Assembly: GCA_023428785.1 (NCBI GenBank)
Contig: JAEYWU010000059.1
Coordinates: forward strand, 1-33,940
Length of the DNA stretch: 33,940 nucleotides
DNA from: Pseudomonadota bacterium
GTDB taxonomy: Bacteria > Pseudomonadota > Alphaproteobacteria > Caulobacterales > Caulobacteraceae
Reading direction: 5' to 3'
Below the pieces are notes generated by a model that saw only the letters and a program-made list of their open reading frames with translations, was not told where the DNA came from and made no database searches. The stretch's first letter is position 1. Each line of letters begins with the position of its first letter. The position numbers were made by a program, and so were the translations under genes. Positions 1-8,506 of the stretch are shown piece after piece.

Positions 1-1907
1 CCCCCCCCCGGGGGGGCCCGGGGCCCGGCCTGGGCGCCCGGACCGGTCGCGGCGCCGCCGATTTCCACGGGCCCGACGCCAAAGGGACCGCGCGCGTTCC
101 AGTCCAGGGCCAGACGCATGTCGGCGCCGCCCAGGCCGATCAGGCCCCGGGCGCCCATCCGGCCCGCCGCTCCGGAAAGCTCGGCCCGGGTCACGGCGAT
201 GCGACCCTCGCCGTACTGACCGGAGCCGTTGAGGCGGGGCGAGGAGCCGAGCAGTCGGTCCAGTTCGGCCCAGCCAGAACGAAGGCGGCTGGCCTCGGCA
301 TCGAAGGACAGGAGCCAGGGGCCGGCGCGGGCCTGGGATGCGCTGAAGTCCAGCGACAGGGCCCCGCGCGCCTGACGGCGCAGACGCGAGACGTCGGTGA
401 CCTGGGCCGCTCCCTCGAGGGTGAGGCCGCCGTTCAGGCCGCGAACGCCTTGGGCGGTGATGTCGAGCCCCTGGCCGTCGAGGTCGAAGCGGCGGATGAG
501 GATCCTCGAATCCGCCAGCCTCGCCCCTCGGATCAGCGCCCTGGGGCGCGGACCGATCAGGGAGGCGAGCAAACCCGAGCCGGAGCCGCCCTGGCCGGTC
601 AGATCGCCCTCGAAGGCATAGGCGCCGGCGCGCGCTTCGATCTCGATGGGTCCCGAGAGGCGCTGGAGCGAATAGCCGGCGAGGTCGGTGCGGTCCAGCG
701 CGAGGTCGCCGGCAAAGGTCCAGCGGTCGCGGCCGCCACGCCAGCGACCCTCCAGCGAGCCGGGACCGGCGAGCGAGACCCCGGCCAGCCGGGTCACCGA
801 AGGCGTGGAGATGTCGAGCGCGACGCCGTCGCCGATCGTGTCGCCTTCAGATGTCACCGCGCCGGTGGCGACGACCGCGATATTGTCCGCCTCGACCCGC
901 CAGCCCATACCGTATTGGCGATCGCGGCCGGGAACAGGGCGGACGCCGATGCCGAAACGGACCTCGGGTCCCAGCCGCCGGGCAAAGGGCTCGAGCAGGT
1001 CGGAGCCCGCAAAGCGGATATAGCCGGAGCCGCGGCCGCCGTTCTCCGAGAAGCGGCCCTGCGCCTGAACCGGCCGGTAGTCGCCCGTCCGCACCAGGGC
1101 GTCGAAGGCGTCCTGGCGGACATTCAGGTTCAGGTCGAAAGGCTGATCGGGGGAATAGCCGAAGGCGCCGGCGATCGGACCGCCCTCGGCCTCGTGGGCT
1201 CGGGCGGCGATGGTCGCGCCCAGCCATCCGCCGTCGTCGGCGGTGTTGAAGTTCAGACGCAGATAGTCGCCCGGGCGGGACAGGCTGTCGGCCTCAATGC
1301 GGGCCTCCTTGCGTCCGCGCCGCTCAAGCAGGGCGTCGCCCTCGAGAGTCCAGCGCCCGTATTCCTCCGAGAACCCTTCGAGAAATTCGATGCGCGCGGC
1401 GATGCGGTCGATGTCGACCGTCAGGGGCTGGGCGCCCGGCGGGGTGATATCCGGTTCCGGCACCGGGCGGCGGACCAGACGGATTACCTCGGCCTCGATG
1501 GCGTCAGCATGGAAACGCCGCAGGATCAGCGGGAGGTAGGACCAGTCCACGCGGACGTTCTCGGCTTCCAGCCAGACCCCGTCCCGGTCCGTGACCGTGA
1601 CCCGCTCGAGGGTGAAATCGTCCCACAGGTCGCCGGACAGGCCCTCGACATTGATACGGCCATAGCGGCCGATCTTCTTGCCCGCGACAAAGCTGACGAC
1701 CAGTTCACGGCCCGCCGGGGTTAGCACCGCCAGCCGCCCGGCCCCGACCAGCACCACGGCCAGGACGGCCAGGACCATCACGCCTATCAGGGCCCAGCCG
1801 GCGAGGGATCGCCGCTTGCGTTCCGCCTTGGCGGCTTCGGCCGGTTGGTCCGGCTCGGGAGCGGCGGCCTCGGGCGGTGGCGCGGGAGGTTTGCGGCGCC
1901 GGCTCAA
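1..1907 (-). CDS. tamB: TamB, inner-membrane translocation/assembly protein (C-terminus outside window)
   Basis: The frame is open from 1907 to the window edge, so about 635 N-terminal residues are present and the C-terminal DUF490/TamB domain lies outside. The N-terminus is a Pro/Ala/Lys/Arg-rich cytoplasmic tail followed by one membrane anchor (about residues 38-58). The long periplasmic part is repetitive, with many short beta segments, as in the bridge-like AsmA/TamB family. TamB works with the outer-membrane protein TamA in envelope assembly and possibly lipid transport. I place the start at TTG 1907, which overlaps the tamA stop (TTGA) and implies translational coupling. No ATG lies upstream of the membrane anchor. 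The family call rests on the membrane-anchored repetitive protein directly after tamA. The first ~30 bases of the window are C/G homopolymers, so the last few codons may be unreliable. Confidence 0.88.
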   Translation of the reverse strand, partial: MSRRRKPPAPPPEAAAPEPDQPAEAAKAERKRRSLAGWALIGVMVLAVLAVVLVGAGRLAVLTPAGRELVVSFVAGKKIGRYGRINVEGLSGDLWDDFTLERVTVTDRDGVWLEAENVRVDWSYLPLILRRFHADAIEAEVIRLVRRPVPEPDITPPGAQPLTVDIDRIAARIEFLEGFSEEYGRWTLEGDALLERRGRKEARIEADSLSRPGDYLRLNFNTADDGGWLGATIAARAHEAEGGPIAGAFGYSPDQPFDLNLNVRQDAFDALVRTGDYRPVQAQGRFSENGGRGSGYIRFAGSDLLEPFARRLGPEVRFGIGVRPVPGRDRQYGMGWRVEADNIAVVATGAVTSEGDTIGDGVALDISTPSVTRLAGVSLAGPGSLEGRWRGGRDRWTFAGDLALDRTDLAGYSLQRLSGPIEIEARAGAYAFEGDLTGQGGSGSGLLASLIGPRPRALIRGARLADSRILIRRFDLDGQGLDITAQGVRGLNGGLTLEGAAQVTDVSRLRRQARGALSLDFSASQARAGPWLLSFDAEASRLRSGWAELDRLLGSSPRLNGSGQYGEGRIAVTRAELSGAAGRMGARGLIGLGGADMRLALDWNARGPFGVGPVEIGGAATGPGAQAGPRAPPGG

Positions 1908-3694
1908 AACGCCTGCCCGATACTGATGTAGATCTGGAAGTCCGGATCGGTCTCGCGCTTGTCGAGCGGGATGGCGATGTCGGCGCGGATCGGGCCGAAG
2001 GGCAGATCGTAGCGAACGCCGGCGCCGACCGCGTAGCGGATGTCCGAGAAGTCCGGCGTGGCCTCGGACCCGATCGAACCGGCGTCCAGGAAGACCACCG
2101 CGCCGAGATCGCGCCAGATATTGCGGCGACGCACCTCAAGGCTGGCCTCGAAGAGGGACGAGCCGCCGACCGGGGTGCCGTCCTCAAACTGGGGGCCGAC
2201 GCCCTGATAATCGAAGCCGCGCACCGAACCGCCGCCGCCGGCGTAGAAACGTCTATCCGAAGGCAGGTCGTTGCCAGAGGCGCCGGAGATGGACCCGAAC
2301 CGGACCCGGCCAGCGACGATGGTCCGGCCACCGTCCTCGACGGGGACATAGACCGAGGCCTGGGCGGTCGCCCGCAGGAAAGCGAAGGAGCCGTCGCCCG
2401 TGACGGCGGTCGGTTGGATCTCGGCTCCGATCCGCCATCCTCTGGATGGATCCAGTGGGTCGTCGGAGTAGTCCATGTAGCCCGCAGCCGTGACGGTCAG
2501 GATGCCCAGGTTCCGCTCGATGGGGGTCAGGGGCAGGGTCAGGTCGGTGACGTCCAGCTCGCCATAGGACCCACCCTCCACGGCGGCGCCCAGGGAGATG
2601 TAGGAGGTCTCGCGGACGCGTTGGCGCACCGTCAGGCTGGCGCCGGCGACGCGGCGGTCATAGGCGCGGGTGTCTTCGTCCAGCGCATAGATGCTGGCCG
2701 CCAGGGTTCGGCCCGGCCGGGTCCAGTGCGGCAGGCTGAGTTCGGCGCCGATGCGGCTGTCGATCTCGGCGAGACGGAAATCGAACCGCAGGGTGTCGGC
2801 GCGGCCCAGGCGATTGCGCCAAGTCCAGACGGCGTCGACGCCCGCGCCTTCCGAAGTCGAATAGCCGGCGCCCGCTTCCAGAACGCGGCGGGGCTGGTCG
2901 CTGAGCGAGACCACGACCGGGCGCAGACCGTCTTCGGTCGTCCGGTCGGAGGGCGCCAGGGCGATCGAGACGCTGTCATAGACATTGGTCTCTAGCAGGC
3001 GGCGCTCCAACTCGGCGACCAGTTCTGGCTCGTAGCGGTCGCCGGGAGCCCAGGGCGCGAGATTCTCTACCCAGTCGCGGCTGGTGCGGCCCTGGGTCTC
3101 CAGGATCACGCCGTCGAGGCGAACCGGCGATCCGGCCATGATGCGGAATGTGGGCTGGAGGGTCGAGGCGGCGTGGTCGACGACCACCCGTCGCTGGCCC
3201 GCTTCGGCGTCGGGATAGCCGAGCTCTGCCAGGCGGGCGATCACGCGGCCCTCAGCGGCGAGCACATCGGCGGCGCGGCCGGGCTGGCCGGGCTCAAGCT
3301 CCAGGACCGAGACGGCGTCCGTCAGGGAGCCGCCGTCAGGCTCAGGCGCGATCCACTCAACGCCCGGTTCCGAAATCAGGAACCGGGGGCCGGGCGTGAT
3401 GACGATGATTGGGACGGGAGGGCTTTCGCCCTGGACGTCGTCTTCGATGGTGGCGCCGTAGTAGCCCTCTGACCGCAGGACGGCCATGGCGTTCTCGGCG
3501 GCGGCCTGGGCGCGGCGGCGCGCCTGGAAGCGGTTGGCGGGGGCTTCATCGACGTCGCCCACGGCGGTTTCGATGCGTTCGCGCAGACCTTCGTCGAGAT
3601 CGCCCTGGACCTGCGCGCGCGGCTCGGCCGATGCCTGCGACGCCCACAGGCTCGCCGTCATTGCGGCGAGAAGAAACACCGGGCGGTTTTGCAA
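1904..3694 (-). CDS. tamA: TamA, Omp85-family outer-membrane protein
   Basis: 596 residues. An N-terminal signal peptide (cleavage near ASA-EP, about residue 23) precedes a periplasmic POTRA region (about 30-270). A C-terminal Omp85/D15 16-strand barrel (about 280-596) contains the family-typical FYAGGGGSVRGFDYQGVGP segment. The final residue is Phe, as expected of a beta-signal read by the BAM complex. TamA inserts or assembles outer-membrane proteins with TamB, whose gene overlaps its stop codon. The start is TTG 3694, preceded by a GAGGG Shine-Dalgarno; an in-frame GTG at 3679 would shorten the signal peptide. Two lipoprotein genes lie directly upstream on the same strand. BamA is unlikely because the protein is too short and is followed by tamB. 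Confidence 0.92.
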   Translation of the reverse strand: MQNRPVFLLAAMTASLWASQASAEPRAQVQGDLDEGLRERIETAVGDVDEAPANRFQARRRAQAAAENAMAVLRSEGYYGATIEDDVQGESPPVPIIVITPGPRFLISEPGVEWIAPEPDGGSLTDAVSVLELEPGQPGRAADVLAAEGRVIARLAELGYPDAEAGQRRVVVDHAASTLQPTFRIMAGSPVRLDGVILETQGRTSRDWVENLAPWAPGDRYEPELVAELERRLLETNVYDSVSIALAPSDRTTEDGLRPVVVSLSDQPRRVLEAGAGYSTSEGAGVDAVWTWRNRLGRADTLRFDFRLAEIDSRIGAELSLPHWTRPGRTLAASIYALDEDTRAYDRRVAGASLTVRQRVRETSYISLGAAVEGGSYGELDVTDLTLPLTPIERNLGILTVTAAGYMDYSDDPLDPSRGWRIGAEIQPTAVTGDGSFAFLRATAQASVYVPVEDGGRTIVAGRVRFGSISGASGNDLPSDRRFYAGGGGSVRGFDYQGVGPQFEDGTPVGGSSLFEASLEVRRRNIWRDLGAVVFLDAGSIGSEATPDFSDIRYAVGAGVRYDLPFGPIRADIAIPLDKRETDPDFQIYISIGQAF

Positions 3695-3752
3695 GCAGCT
3701 TCCCTCGAACAGGCGTCAGTCTGGTCCAACGGTGTCCAGACTAGGCTCCCGT

Positions 3753-4034
3753 CTATTGAAACATCGTGGGGCTATCGGGTTCCACGCTTTCTTGCGAGGA
3801 GCGGGCGTCGCCCATGTCGCCTGTCTGGGAGGCGGGCGGGGCGGACTGCTGGGCGAGCTCTTCCTGAGGCGGCGCAGCCGGTTCGGCCTGGCCCGAGGCG
3901 TCGCTGGCGGAGGCTTCCGCCGGTTCGGCTTCCGGGGGCGGTCCCGAGGTGAATTCAGCGTTGTCCTCTCCGGACGGCTGGCAGGCAGAAAGGGTCAGGG
4001 CCGCGCAGGCGGCCGGGAACAGGGTCCAGCGCAT
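3753..4034 (-). CDS. Small lipoprotein, paralogue of the gene upstream
   Basis: 93 residues: a type II signal peptide with lipobox LSAC (lipidated Cys18), then a low-complexity Pro/Glu/Ala/Ser segment. The C-terminus carries TGDMGDAR..S.ESV.PDS.T.F, which recurs almost exactly in the upstream gene at 4061-4339. The mature protein is acidic and probably disordered, so I propose no enzymatic role. The ATG start has a GGAG motif about 8 nt upstream. It lies 21 nt after the stop of its paralogue and 58 nt before tamA, all co-directional, so the four genes may form one transcription unit. I do not recognise a named family. Confidence 0.72.
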   Translation of the reverse strand: MRWTLFPAACAALTLSACQPSGEDNAEFTSGPPPEAEPAEASASDASGQAEPAAPPQEELAQQSAPPASQTGDMGDARSSQESVEPDSPTMFQ

Positions 4035-4060
4035 GTCGCGAGCTCCGAAGGCCTTATGGC

Positions 4061-4339
4061 CTAGTAGAAGATGGTTTCGCTGTCGGGCTGGACGCTTTCC
4101 TCGCTGGGACGCGCGTCGCCCATGTCGCCGGTGTCGGACGGCGGCGGGGCCGTCTGCTGGGCCGGATCCTCGGAGGTATCCTCAGTTGAAGCGTCATCGG
4201 CGACGTCTTCGGCGGCCGGCGCTTCGACGGGCTCAGGCGGAGGCGGGGCCTCGTAGCTGTCGGCGGTCTGGATTTCGCAAGCGCTCAGGGCCAGGCCAGA
4301 GCCGAATGCAGCGAGCACGAGAGGCAAACGGAGTCGCAT
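4061..4339 (-). CDS. Small lipoprotein, first of a tandem paralogous pair
   Basis: 92 residues from the ATG at 4339, which follows a GGTGAG Shine-Dalgarno by 5 nt. An in-frame GTG at 4348 would add three residues and overlaps that ribosome-binding site, so I prefer the ATG. The signal peptide ends in lipobox LSAC (Cys21). The mature part is rich in Glu, Pro, Asp and Ala and ends with the motif TGDMGDAR..EESV.PDSETIFY, shared with the adjacent 93-residue protein. The shared ends and the similar length and architecture suggest a local duplication with a diverged middle. Function is unknown; the position upstream of tamA-tamB hints at an envelope role, by context only. Confidence 0.7.
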   Translation of the reverse strand: MRLRLPLVLAAFGSGLALSACEIQTADSYEAPPPPEPVEAPAAEDVADDASTEDTSEDPAQQTAPPPSDTGDMGDARPSEESVQPDSETIFY

Positions 4340-4393
4340 GAGTCTCACCCGGATTGGAGTTGAGGCGATCTAGCCCGAATCCGGTCGCGCATG

Positions 4394-4411
4394 AAACCCC
4401 CGGGTGCGGGG
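4394..4411 (-). terminator. Possible intrinsic terminator of the hybrid kinase gene
   Basis: Just after the kinase stop, the minus strand reads CCCCG-CACC-CGGGG followed by GTTTC: a 5-bp GC stem, 4-nt loop and a short T run. The T tract is weak, so this is tentative. Confidence 0.35.
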
Positions 4412-4413
4412 CC

Positions 4414-6156
4414 TCAGGCCGCGCGGGCGGAGCGAGAGGCCTCGACCGCCGAAGACAGGGCGTTGAACAGGGTCTCGGGCTGGATGGGCTTGGTCAGGAA
4501 GTCGGCGACCCCGACGACCTTCCAGGCGTCGCGGTGGTGGTCCATGGCGTTGGCCGTGAGGGCGATAATGGGCGCCTGCTGGTTTGGTCCGGGGCGCGAG
4601 CGGATGAAGCCGGAGGCCTGGAGGCCGTCCATCACCGGCATCTGCATGTCCATCAGGATGGCGTCGAAGGGGCTCTGGAGGGCCAGATCCAGGGCGATCT
4701 GGCCGTTCTCGGCGAAGGTGAGGTCGTAGCCGGCCGGCTCGAGCATCAGCGACAGGATGCGGCGGTTCACCTCGTGATCCTCGGCGACCAGCAGGCGACG
4801 AGCGCCGTCGGCTCGGGAGCCGGCGGTGGCCAGGACCGACGCGTCGGCGCCCGCCTGGGTCGCCGGCGGGGTCCAGGGGGTCTCGAAGCGGAAGGTCGCA
4901 CCGGGGCCGTCGTGGGACATGAGCCGCAGTTCGCCGCCCATCATCTGGGCGAGGCGGCGGCTGATGGCGAGGCCGAGGCCGGTGCCGCCGTAGCGGCGGG
5001 TCGTGCCGGCGTCGGCCTGTTCAAAATGACCGAACAGGCGCTCGGCCATTTCGGCGGGCACGCCTACGCCGGTGTCGCGGACCTCGAACCAGAGTTGGTC
5101 GCCTTCGACGCCGCCCGCGAGGGTGATGTGGCCGCGATCGGTGAACTTCACGGCGTTCGACAGGAGGTTGGCGACGATCTGCTGGAACCGGAGCGGGTCG
5201 GTGCGAATGCGCGTCGGAAGGTCGCCGGACAGGTCCAGGCGCATCTCGACGCCCTTTTCATCGGCCTTGGCGCCCCAGAGGCGGGCGAGACCCATGAGCC
5301 GGTCCTCCAGATCGAAGTCGGCCGAGTCGAGGACCATCTTCCCGGCCTCGATCTTGGACACATCGAGCACGTCGTTCAGCAGGCCCATGAGGACGTCGCC
5401 CGCGTTGAGGAGCATGTCGACGGGCTCGGCCTGCTCGCGCGTCAGGCGGGTCCGGCGCAGCAGGTGGCCGGCGGAGATGACCGCATTCATGGGGGTGCGG
5501 ATCTCGTGGCTGATGACGGCCAGGAAGTCGGACTTGGCGGCGGAGGCGGCCTCGGCGGTGCGCTGGGCGGCGAGGGCGACGTCATTGGCCTTGTTCAGGG
5601 CCTCAGTGTGGGCGGCGGACTGCCGCACGGCCACGGCGAGGTGGGCCAGGTACAGGACGCCGGCCGCGAAGATCGCGATCGCATGCTGCCAGGGCAGGCC
5701 GTGGGTCACGATGCTGTAAACCGGCAGGCCCAGGAAATAGAGGGCGTGGGGCAGGGCGGCGGCGATCAGCACCGGCCGTGCGTGGTACATGTGAAGGCAG
5801 ACGTGCAGCAGGCCTCCCGCCATGGCGGTGAAGGCGAAGGCCTGGCCCGCGCCGCCGCCGGTCAGCCAGCAATAGGCGGAGATGGCCGAGTAAATGGCGG
5901 TGTTGAGGGCCGCGCTGGCGATGCAGACAGCCTTGCGGCGCGGCGACGGCTGCTGCTCAGGCGCGTCGCGCAGCGGCTGGAAGGCGCGGCGATCAAGCAC
6001 CTGAGCGGCGCACATGACCGCGAACCAGATGATGGGGAAGGGCCCGGGCGTCAGGAGCATGGCGACGCCGGCCAGGAACACGCCCAACGCGATCCGCGTC
6101 TTCAGCTCCTTGGCTCGGATATCCCCTACGACCGCGTAGCTGTTGGCCTGCGACAT
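4414..6156 (-). CDS. Membrane-bound hybrid sensor histidine kinase
   Basis: 580 residues. The N-terminal third holds about six hydrophobic segments (residues 21-55, 75-100, 104-150, 157-178) with no obvious periplasmic sensor domain, followed by a short coiled-coil linker. The HisKA domain has the phospho-acceptor His217 in SHEIRTPMN. The HATPase_c domain has N-box NLLSNAVKF (330-338), G1 DTGVGVP (361-367) and G2 YGGTGLGLA (389-397). A C-terminal receiver (453-570) has phospho-acceptor Asp503 (MDMQMP), acidic ED at 459-460 and Lys556 (TKP). It is therefore a complete hybrid kinase that needs an Hpt protein or reverse transfer for output; no partner is encoded nearby. The ATG is preceded by AAGGGGGA. 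The signal sensed is not evident. Confidence 0.9.
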   Translation of the reverse strand: MSQANSYAVVGDIRAKELKTRIALGVFLAGVAMLLTPGPFPIIWFAVMCAAQVLDRRAFQPLRDAPEQQPSPRRKAVCIASAALNTAIYSAISAYCWLTGGGAGQAFAFTAMAGGLLHVCLHMYHARPVLIAAALPHALYFLGLPVYSIVTHGLPWQHAIAIFAAGVLYLAHLAVAVRQSAAHTEALNKANDVALAAQRTAEAASAAKSDFLAVISHEIRTPMNAVISAGHLLRRTRLTREQAEPVDMLLNAGDVLMGLLNDVLDVSKIEAGKMVLDSADFDLEDRLMGLARLWGAKADEKGVEMRLDLSGDLPTRIRTDPLRFQQIVANLLSNAVKFTDRGHITLAGGVEGDQLWFEVRDTGVGVPAEMAERLFGHFEQADAGTTRRYGGTGLGLAISRRLAQMMGGELRLMSHDGPGATFRFETPWTPPATQAGADASVLATAGSRADGARRLLVAEDHEVNRRILSLMLEPAGYDLTFAENGQIALDLALQSPFDAILMDMQMPVMDGLQASGFIRSRPGPNQQAPIIALTANAMDHHRDAWKVVGVADFLTKPIQPETLFNALSSAVEASRSARAA

Positions 6157-6228
6157 GCGTCCCCCTTTGGGATGCAGACTCTAGGGCTCCCGGGTTAAGC
6201 GGGGGTCAACCATCCGGGCAGGAGGAAA

Positions 6229-6305
6229 TGGTACGTCCTCTCGGGCTCGAACCGAGGACCCTCTGATTAAAAGTCAGATGCTCTAACCAACTGAGCTAAG
6301 GACGC
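6229..6305 (-). tRNA. tRNA-Lys(TTT)
   Basis: The minus strand from 6305 folds as a complete cloverleaf. The acceptor GCGTCCT pairs with AGGACGT (one G-U), with discriminator A and an encoded CCA. The D-arm is GCTC...GAGC. The anticodon arm is TCTGA-CTTTTAA-TCAGA with anticodon TTT, and the T-arm is CTCGG-TTCGAGC-CCGAG. It lies 72 bp upstream of the hybrid kinase start. Confidence 0.97.
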
Positions 6306-6388
6306 ACGCGAGGGGGCGTTCTATTCATTCGCGGCTCCGGGTCAAGCGGAGGCTTCGCGAGGGGCGGTCGCTGCGCTAGGAAGGCGGG

Positions 6389-6958
6389 ATGAAGCGTGTC
6401 GCCTGTCTCCTTGTGTTTTCAGCCGTTGCGGCGGCCCTGGCTGGTTGCGCAAGCAACGGAACGGCGGGCCGGTTCGGGCGAGGTCTGGGCGATGCGGCCC
6501 TGCAGCCGCTTGAGGATCTGAACCTCAGGCAGGATGCGATTCCCCCGGTGCTGATCGAGGCGCTGGCCAATCCCTATTCGCAGAACGGGATGGAGACCTG
6601 CATGGCGATCGCCCTGCAGGTGCGTCACCTGAACGAGGCGCTGGGGCCGGATCAGGACGAGCCGCCGCCGCCGCGCGCGGGGCTGAGTCAACAGGCTGTC
6701 GAGGCCCTGGCCGATGCGGCGGTGGACGCGGTACGCAGCGAGACCAGCGACTTCATCCCGCTGCGGGGCTGGGTGCGGCAGCTTTCGGGCGCCGAGCGGC
6801 ACAGCCGCCGGGTCCAGGCCGCGATCCAGGCCGGACGGTCGCGCCGGGCCTTTTTGAAGGGCGTCGGCATGCGGCAGAACTGCGCCCCTCCAGCCGCACC
6901 GAGCTGGTTCACGCCCCGGCCACAGAACCGTGGCGGGCTGCGCTGGCCCTGGGGATAA
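6389..6958 (+). CDS. Conserved hypothetical lipoprotein
   Basis: 189 residues. The signal peptide has lipobox LAGC (Cys20), so the product is predicted to be membrane-anchored on the periplasmic side. The mature part starts with a Gly-rich stretch, then a helical region including DLNLRQDAIPPVLIEAL, with a conserved-looking Asn-Pro-Tyr followed by a Cys. A region of about 110-165 is rich in Arg and Ala, and the tail is Pro/Arg/Gly-rich and ends in WPWG. No catalytic motif is visible. It stands alone, divergent from the tRNA-Lys and convergent with tgt. The name of the family is not known to me. Confidence 0.75.
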   Translation: MKRVACLLVFSAVAAALAGCASNGTAGRFGRGLGDAALQPLEDLNLRQDAIPPVLIEALANPYSQNGMETCMAIALQVRHLNEALGPDQDEPPPPRAGLSQQAVEALADAAVDAVRSETSDFIPLRGWVRQLSGAERHSRRVQAAIQAGRSRRAFLKGVGMRQNCAPPAAPSWFTPRPQNRGGLRWPWG

Positions 6959-7124
6959 CGGCCGCTGAAGGCGAACGGGCCGGACTGTAAAAACACCGTC
7001 CACCTCGTCCACCTCGCACACTGCCGACCGATCGTGCGGCGGTATCGATCGCTGAACGATGGGATAGACCGTCGACGAAGAGACTAGGACGACGCCTGAC
7101 GCCTGACGCCGGGCGCCAGCCACC

Positions 7125-7143
7125 GCGCCTGAAGAGGCGTTTT
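7125..7143 (+). terminator. Weak hairpin followed by TTTT, possible terminator
   Basis: CGCCT-GAAG-AGGCG followed by TTTT, 170 bp beyond the lipoprotein stop. The stem is only 5 bp. The rest of 6959-7199 holds no plausible gene, only short direct repeats (GTCCACCTC twice near 7000, CGCCTGA twice near 7095). Confidence 0.35.
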
Positions 7144-7199
7144 CAGCCACTTCAACCGCTTGCCGCCTAGATCGACGGGGATCCAGAACCCGCTTCCGT

Positions 7200-8312
7200 T
7201 CAGTCTTTCAGATGCCGGGCGCGGAAGTCGCGGCGAAACTGTTCGAACCGGCCTTCGGCGATGGCCGAGCGCATGGCTGCGGTCAGGGTCTGGAAGAAGG
7301 CGATATTGTGCCAGCTGAGCAGGACCTGGCCGAGGATCTCCTCGGCGCGCACGAGGTGGTGCAGATAGGCCTTTGAATAGTCTCGGCTGGCGGGGCAGTC
7401 GCTGTCGGGATCGAGCGGTTCGTCCAACTCAGCGAAGCGGGCGCCCTTGAGATTGATCGGCCCGTCCCAGGTCCAGGCCTGGCCGTGGCGGCCTGAACGG
7501 GTGGGCAGGACGCAGTCGAACATGTCGACGCCGCGCGCGACCGCCTCGACCAGATCGATCGGCTTGCCGACGCCCATCAGATAGCGGGGCCGGTCGGTGG
7601 GCAGCATGGGGGCGGCGTAGTCGAGGGTGTCGCACATCGCTTGATGGCCCTCGCCGACGGCCAGGCCGCCGATGGCGTAGCCGCCGAAGCCGATCTCGAT
7701 CAGGCGGTCGGTGGATTCCCGGCGCAGGTGTTCGAAGGTCGAGCCCTGCTGGATGCCGAAGAGGGTCTGGGCCTCACGGTCGCCGAAAGCGGCCTTGGAG
7801 CGCGCGCCCCAGCGGGCTGACAGGCGAAGGGCCTCGGCCGCGCGCCGTTCCTCGGCGGGCCAGGAGACGCATTCGTCGAGCTGCATGACGATGTCAGAGC
7901 CGAGAAGATCGGCCTGGATCTCGATGGAACGCTCGGGGCTCAGTACATGGCGCGAGCCGTCGATGTGGCTGGCGAAGGTGACGGCGTCCTCGGTCACCTT
8001 GTTGATGTCAGACAGGCTCATGACCTGGAAGCCGCCGGAATCCGTCAGGATCGGGCCGTCCCAGCGCATGAACCTGTGCAGGCCGCCCAGCCGCTTCACC
8101 CGCTCGGCCGTGGGGCGCAGCATCAGGTGATAGGTGTTGCCCAGGATGATGTCGGCGCCGGTCTGTCTGACCTGATCGACCGTCAGGGCCTTGACCGTGC
8201 CGGCGGTGCCCACGGGCATGAAGGCGGGCGTGCGGATGTCGCCGCGCGGCGTCTTGAGGACGCCGGTGCGGGCCGCGCCGTCGGTAGCCGAGATGTCGAA
8301 CGGGAAGGTCAT
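7200..8312 (-). CDS. tgt: Queuine tRNA-ribosyltransferase with altered zinc site
   Basis: 370 residues, the normal bacterial length. Tgt exchanges guanine-34 for preQ1 in tRNAs for Asp, Asn, His and Tyr, in queuosine synthesis. Catalytic residues are present: Asp91 in TDSGGFQ (proton shuttle) and the nucleophile Asp266 in FDCVLPTR; the substrate loop GGLAVGE (215-221) is also intact. The zinc site is unusual. The family motif C-x-C-x2-C...H reads Ser304-x-Cys306-x2-Ser309...His335 here, so two of three cysteines are serine, both encoded by AGC. The fold and active site otherwise look complete, so I call it a probable functional enzyme with a changed metal site. queA lies 689 bp upstream on the same strand, separated by an opposite-strand gene. 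Confidence 0.95.
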   Translation of the reverse strand: MTFPFDISATDGAARTGVLKTPRGDIRTPAFMPVGTAGTVKALTVDQVRQTGADIILGNTYHLMLRPTAERVKRLGGLHRFMRWDGPILTDSGGFQVMSLSDINKVTEDAVTFASHIDGSRHVLSPERSIEIQADLLGSDIVMQLDECVSWPAEERRAAEALRLSARWGARSKAAFGDREAQTLFGIQQGSTFEHLRRESTDRLIEIGFGGYAIGGLAVGEGHQAMCDTLDYAAPMLPTDRPRYLMGVGKPIDLVEAVARGVDMFDCVLPTRSGRHGQAWTWDGPINLKGARFAELDEPLDPDSDCPASRDYSKAYLHHLVRAEEILGQVLLSWHNIAFFQTLTAAMRSAIAEGRFEQFRRDFRARHLKD

Positions 8313-8506
8313 GGGCGGGCGGCTCTACACCATCACCGGGCCTGCGGGGAAGGGCGGCGTCTTATGGCAAAGCTTGCATCCGCGACCGGCGTTCCCCATC
8401 CTAGTAGCTATCCGACACCCAGATTTCTCGACCGTCCGCGCCTCCCGCGCGGGCGCGCGTCGCGCTTTTGGCCTGTCGCCGCACGTCAACAACCGAAGGA
8501 AGTCCC

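Noticed and set aside
450..1724. A 424-codon plus-strand open frame antisense to tamB
   Set aside because: tamB continues coherently on the minus strand through to the window edge.
4354..6198. A 614-codon plus-strand open frame antisense to the hybrid kinase
   Set aside because: Antisense artefact; all kinase and receiver motifs are on the minus strand.
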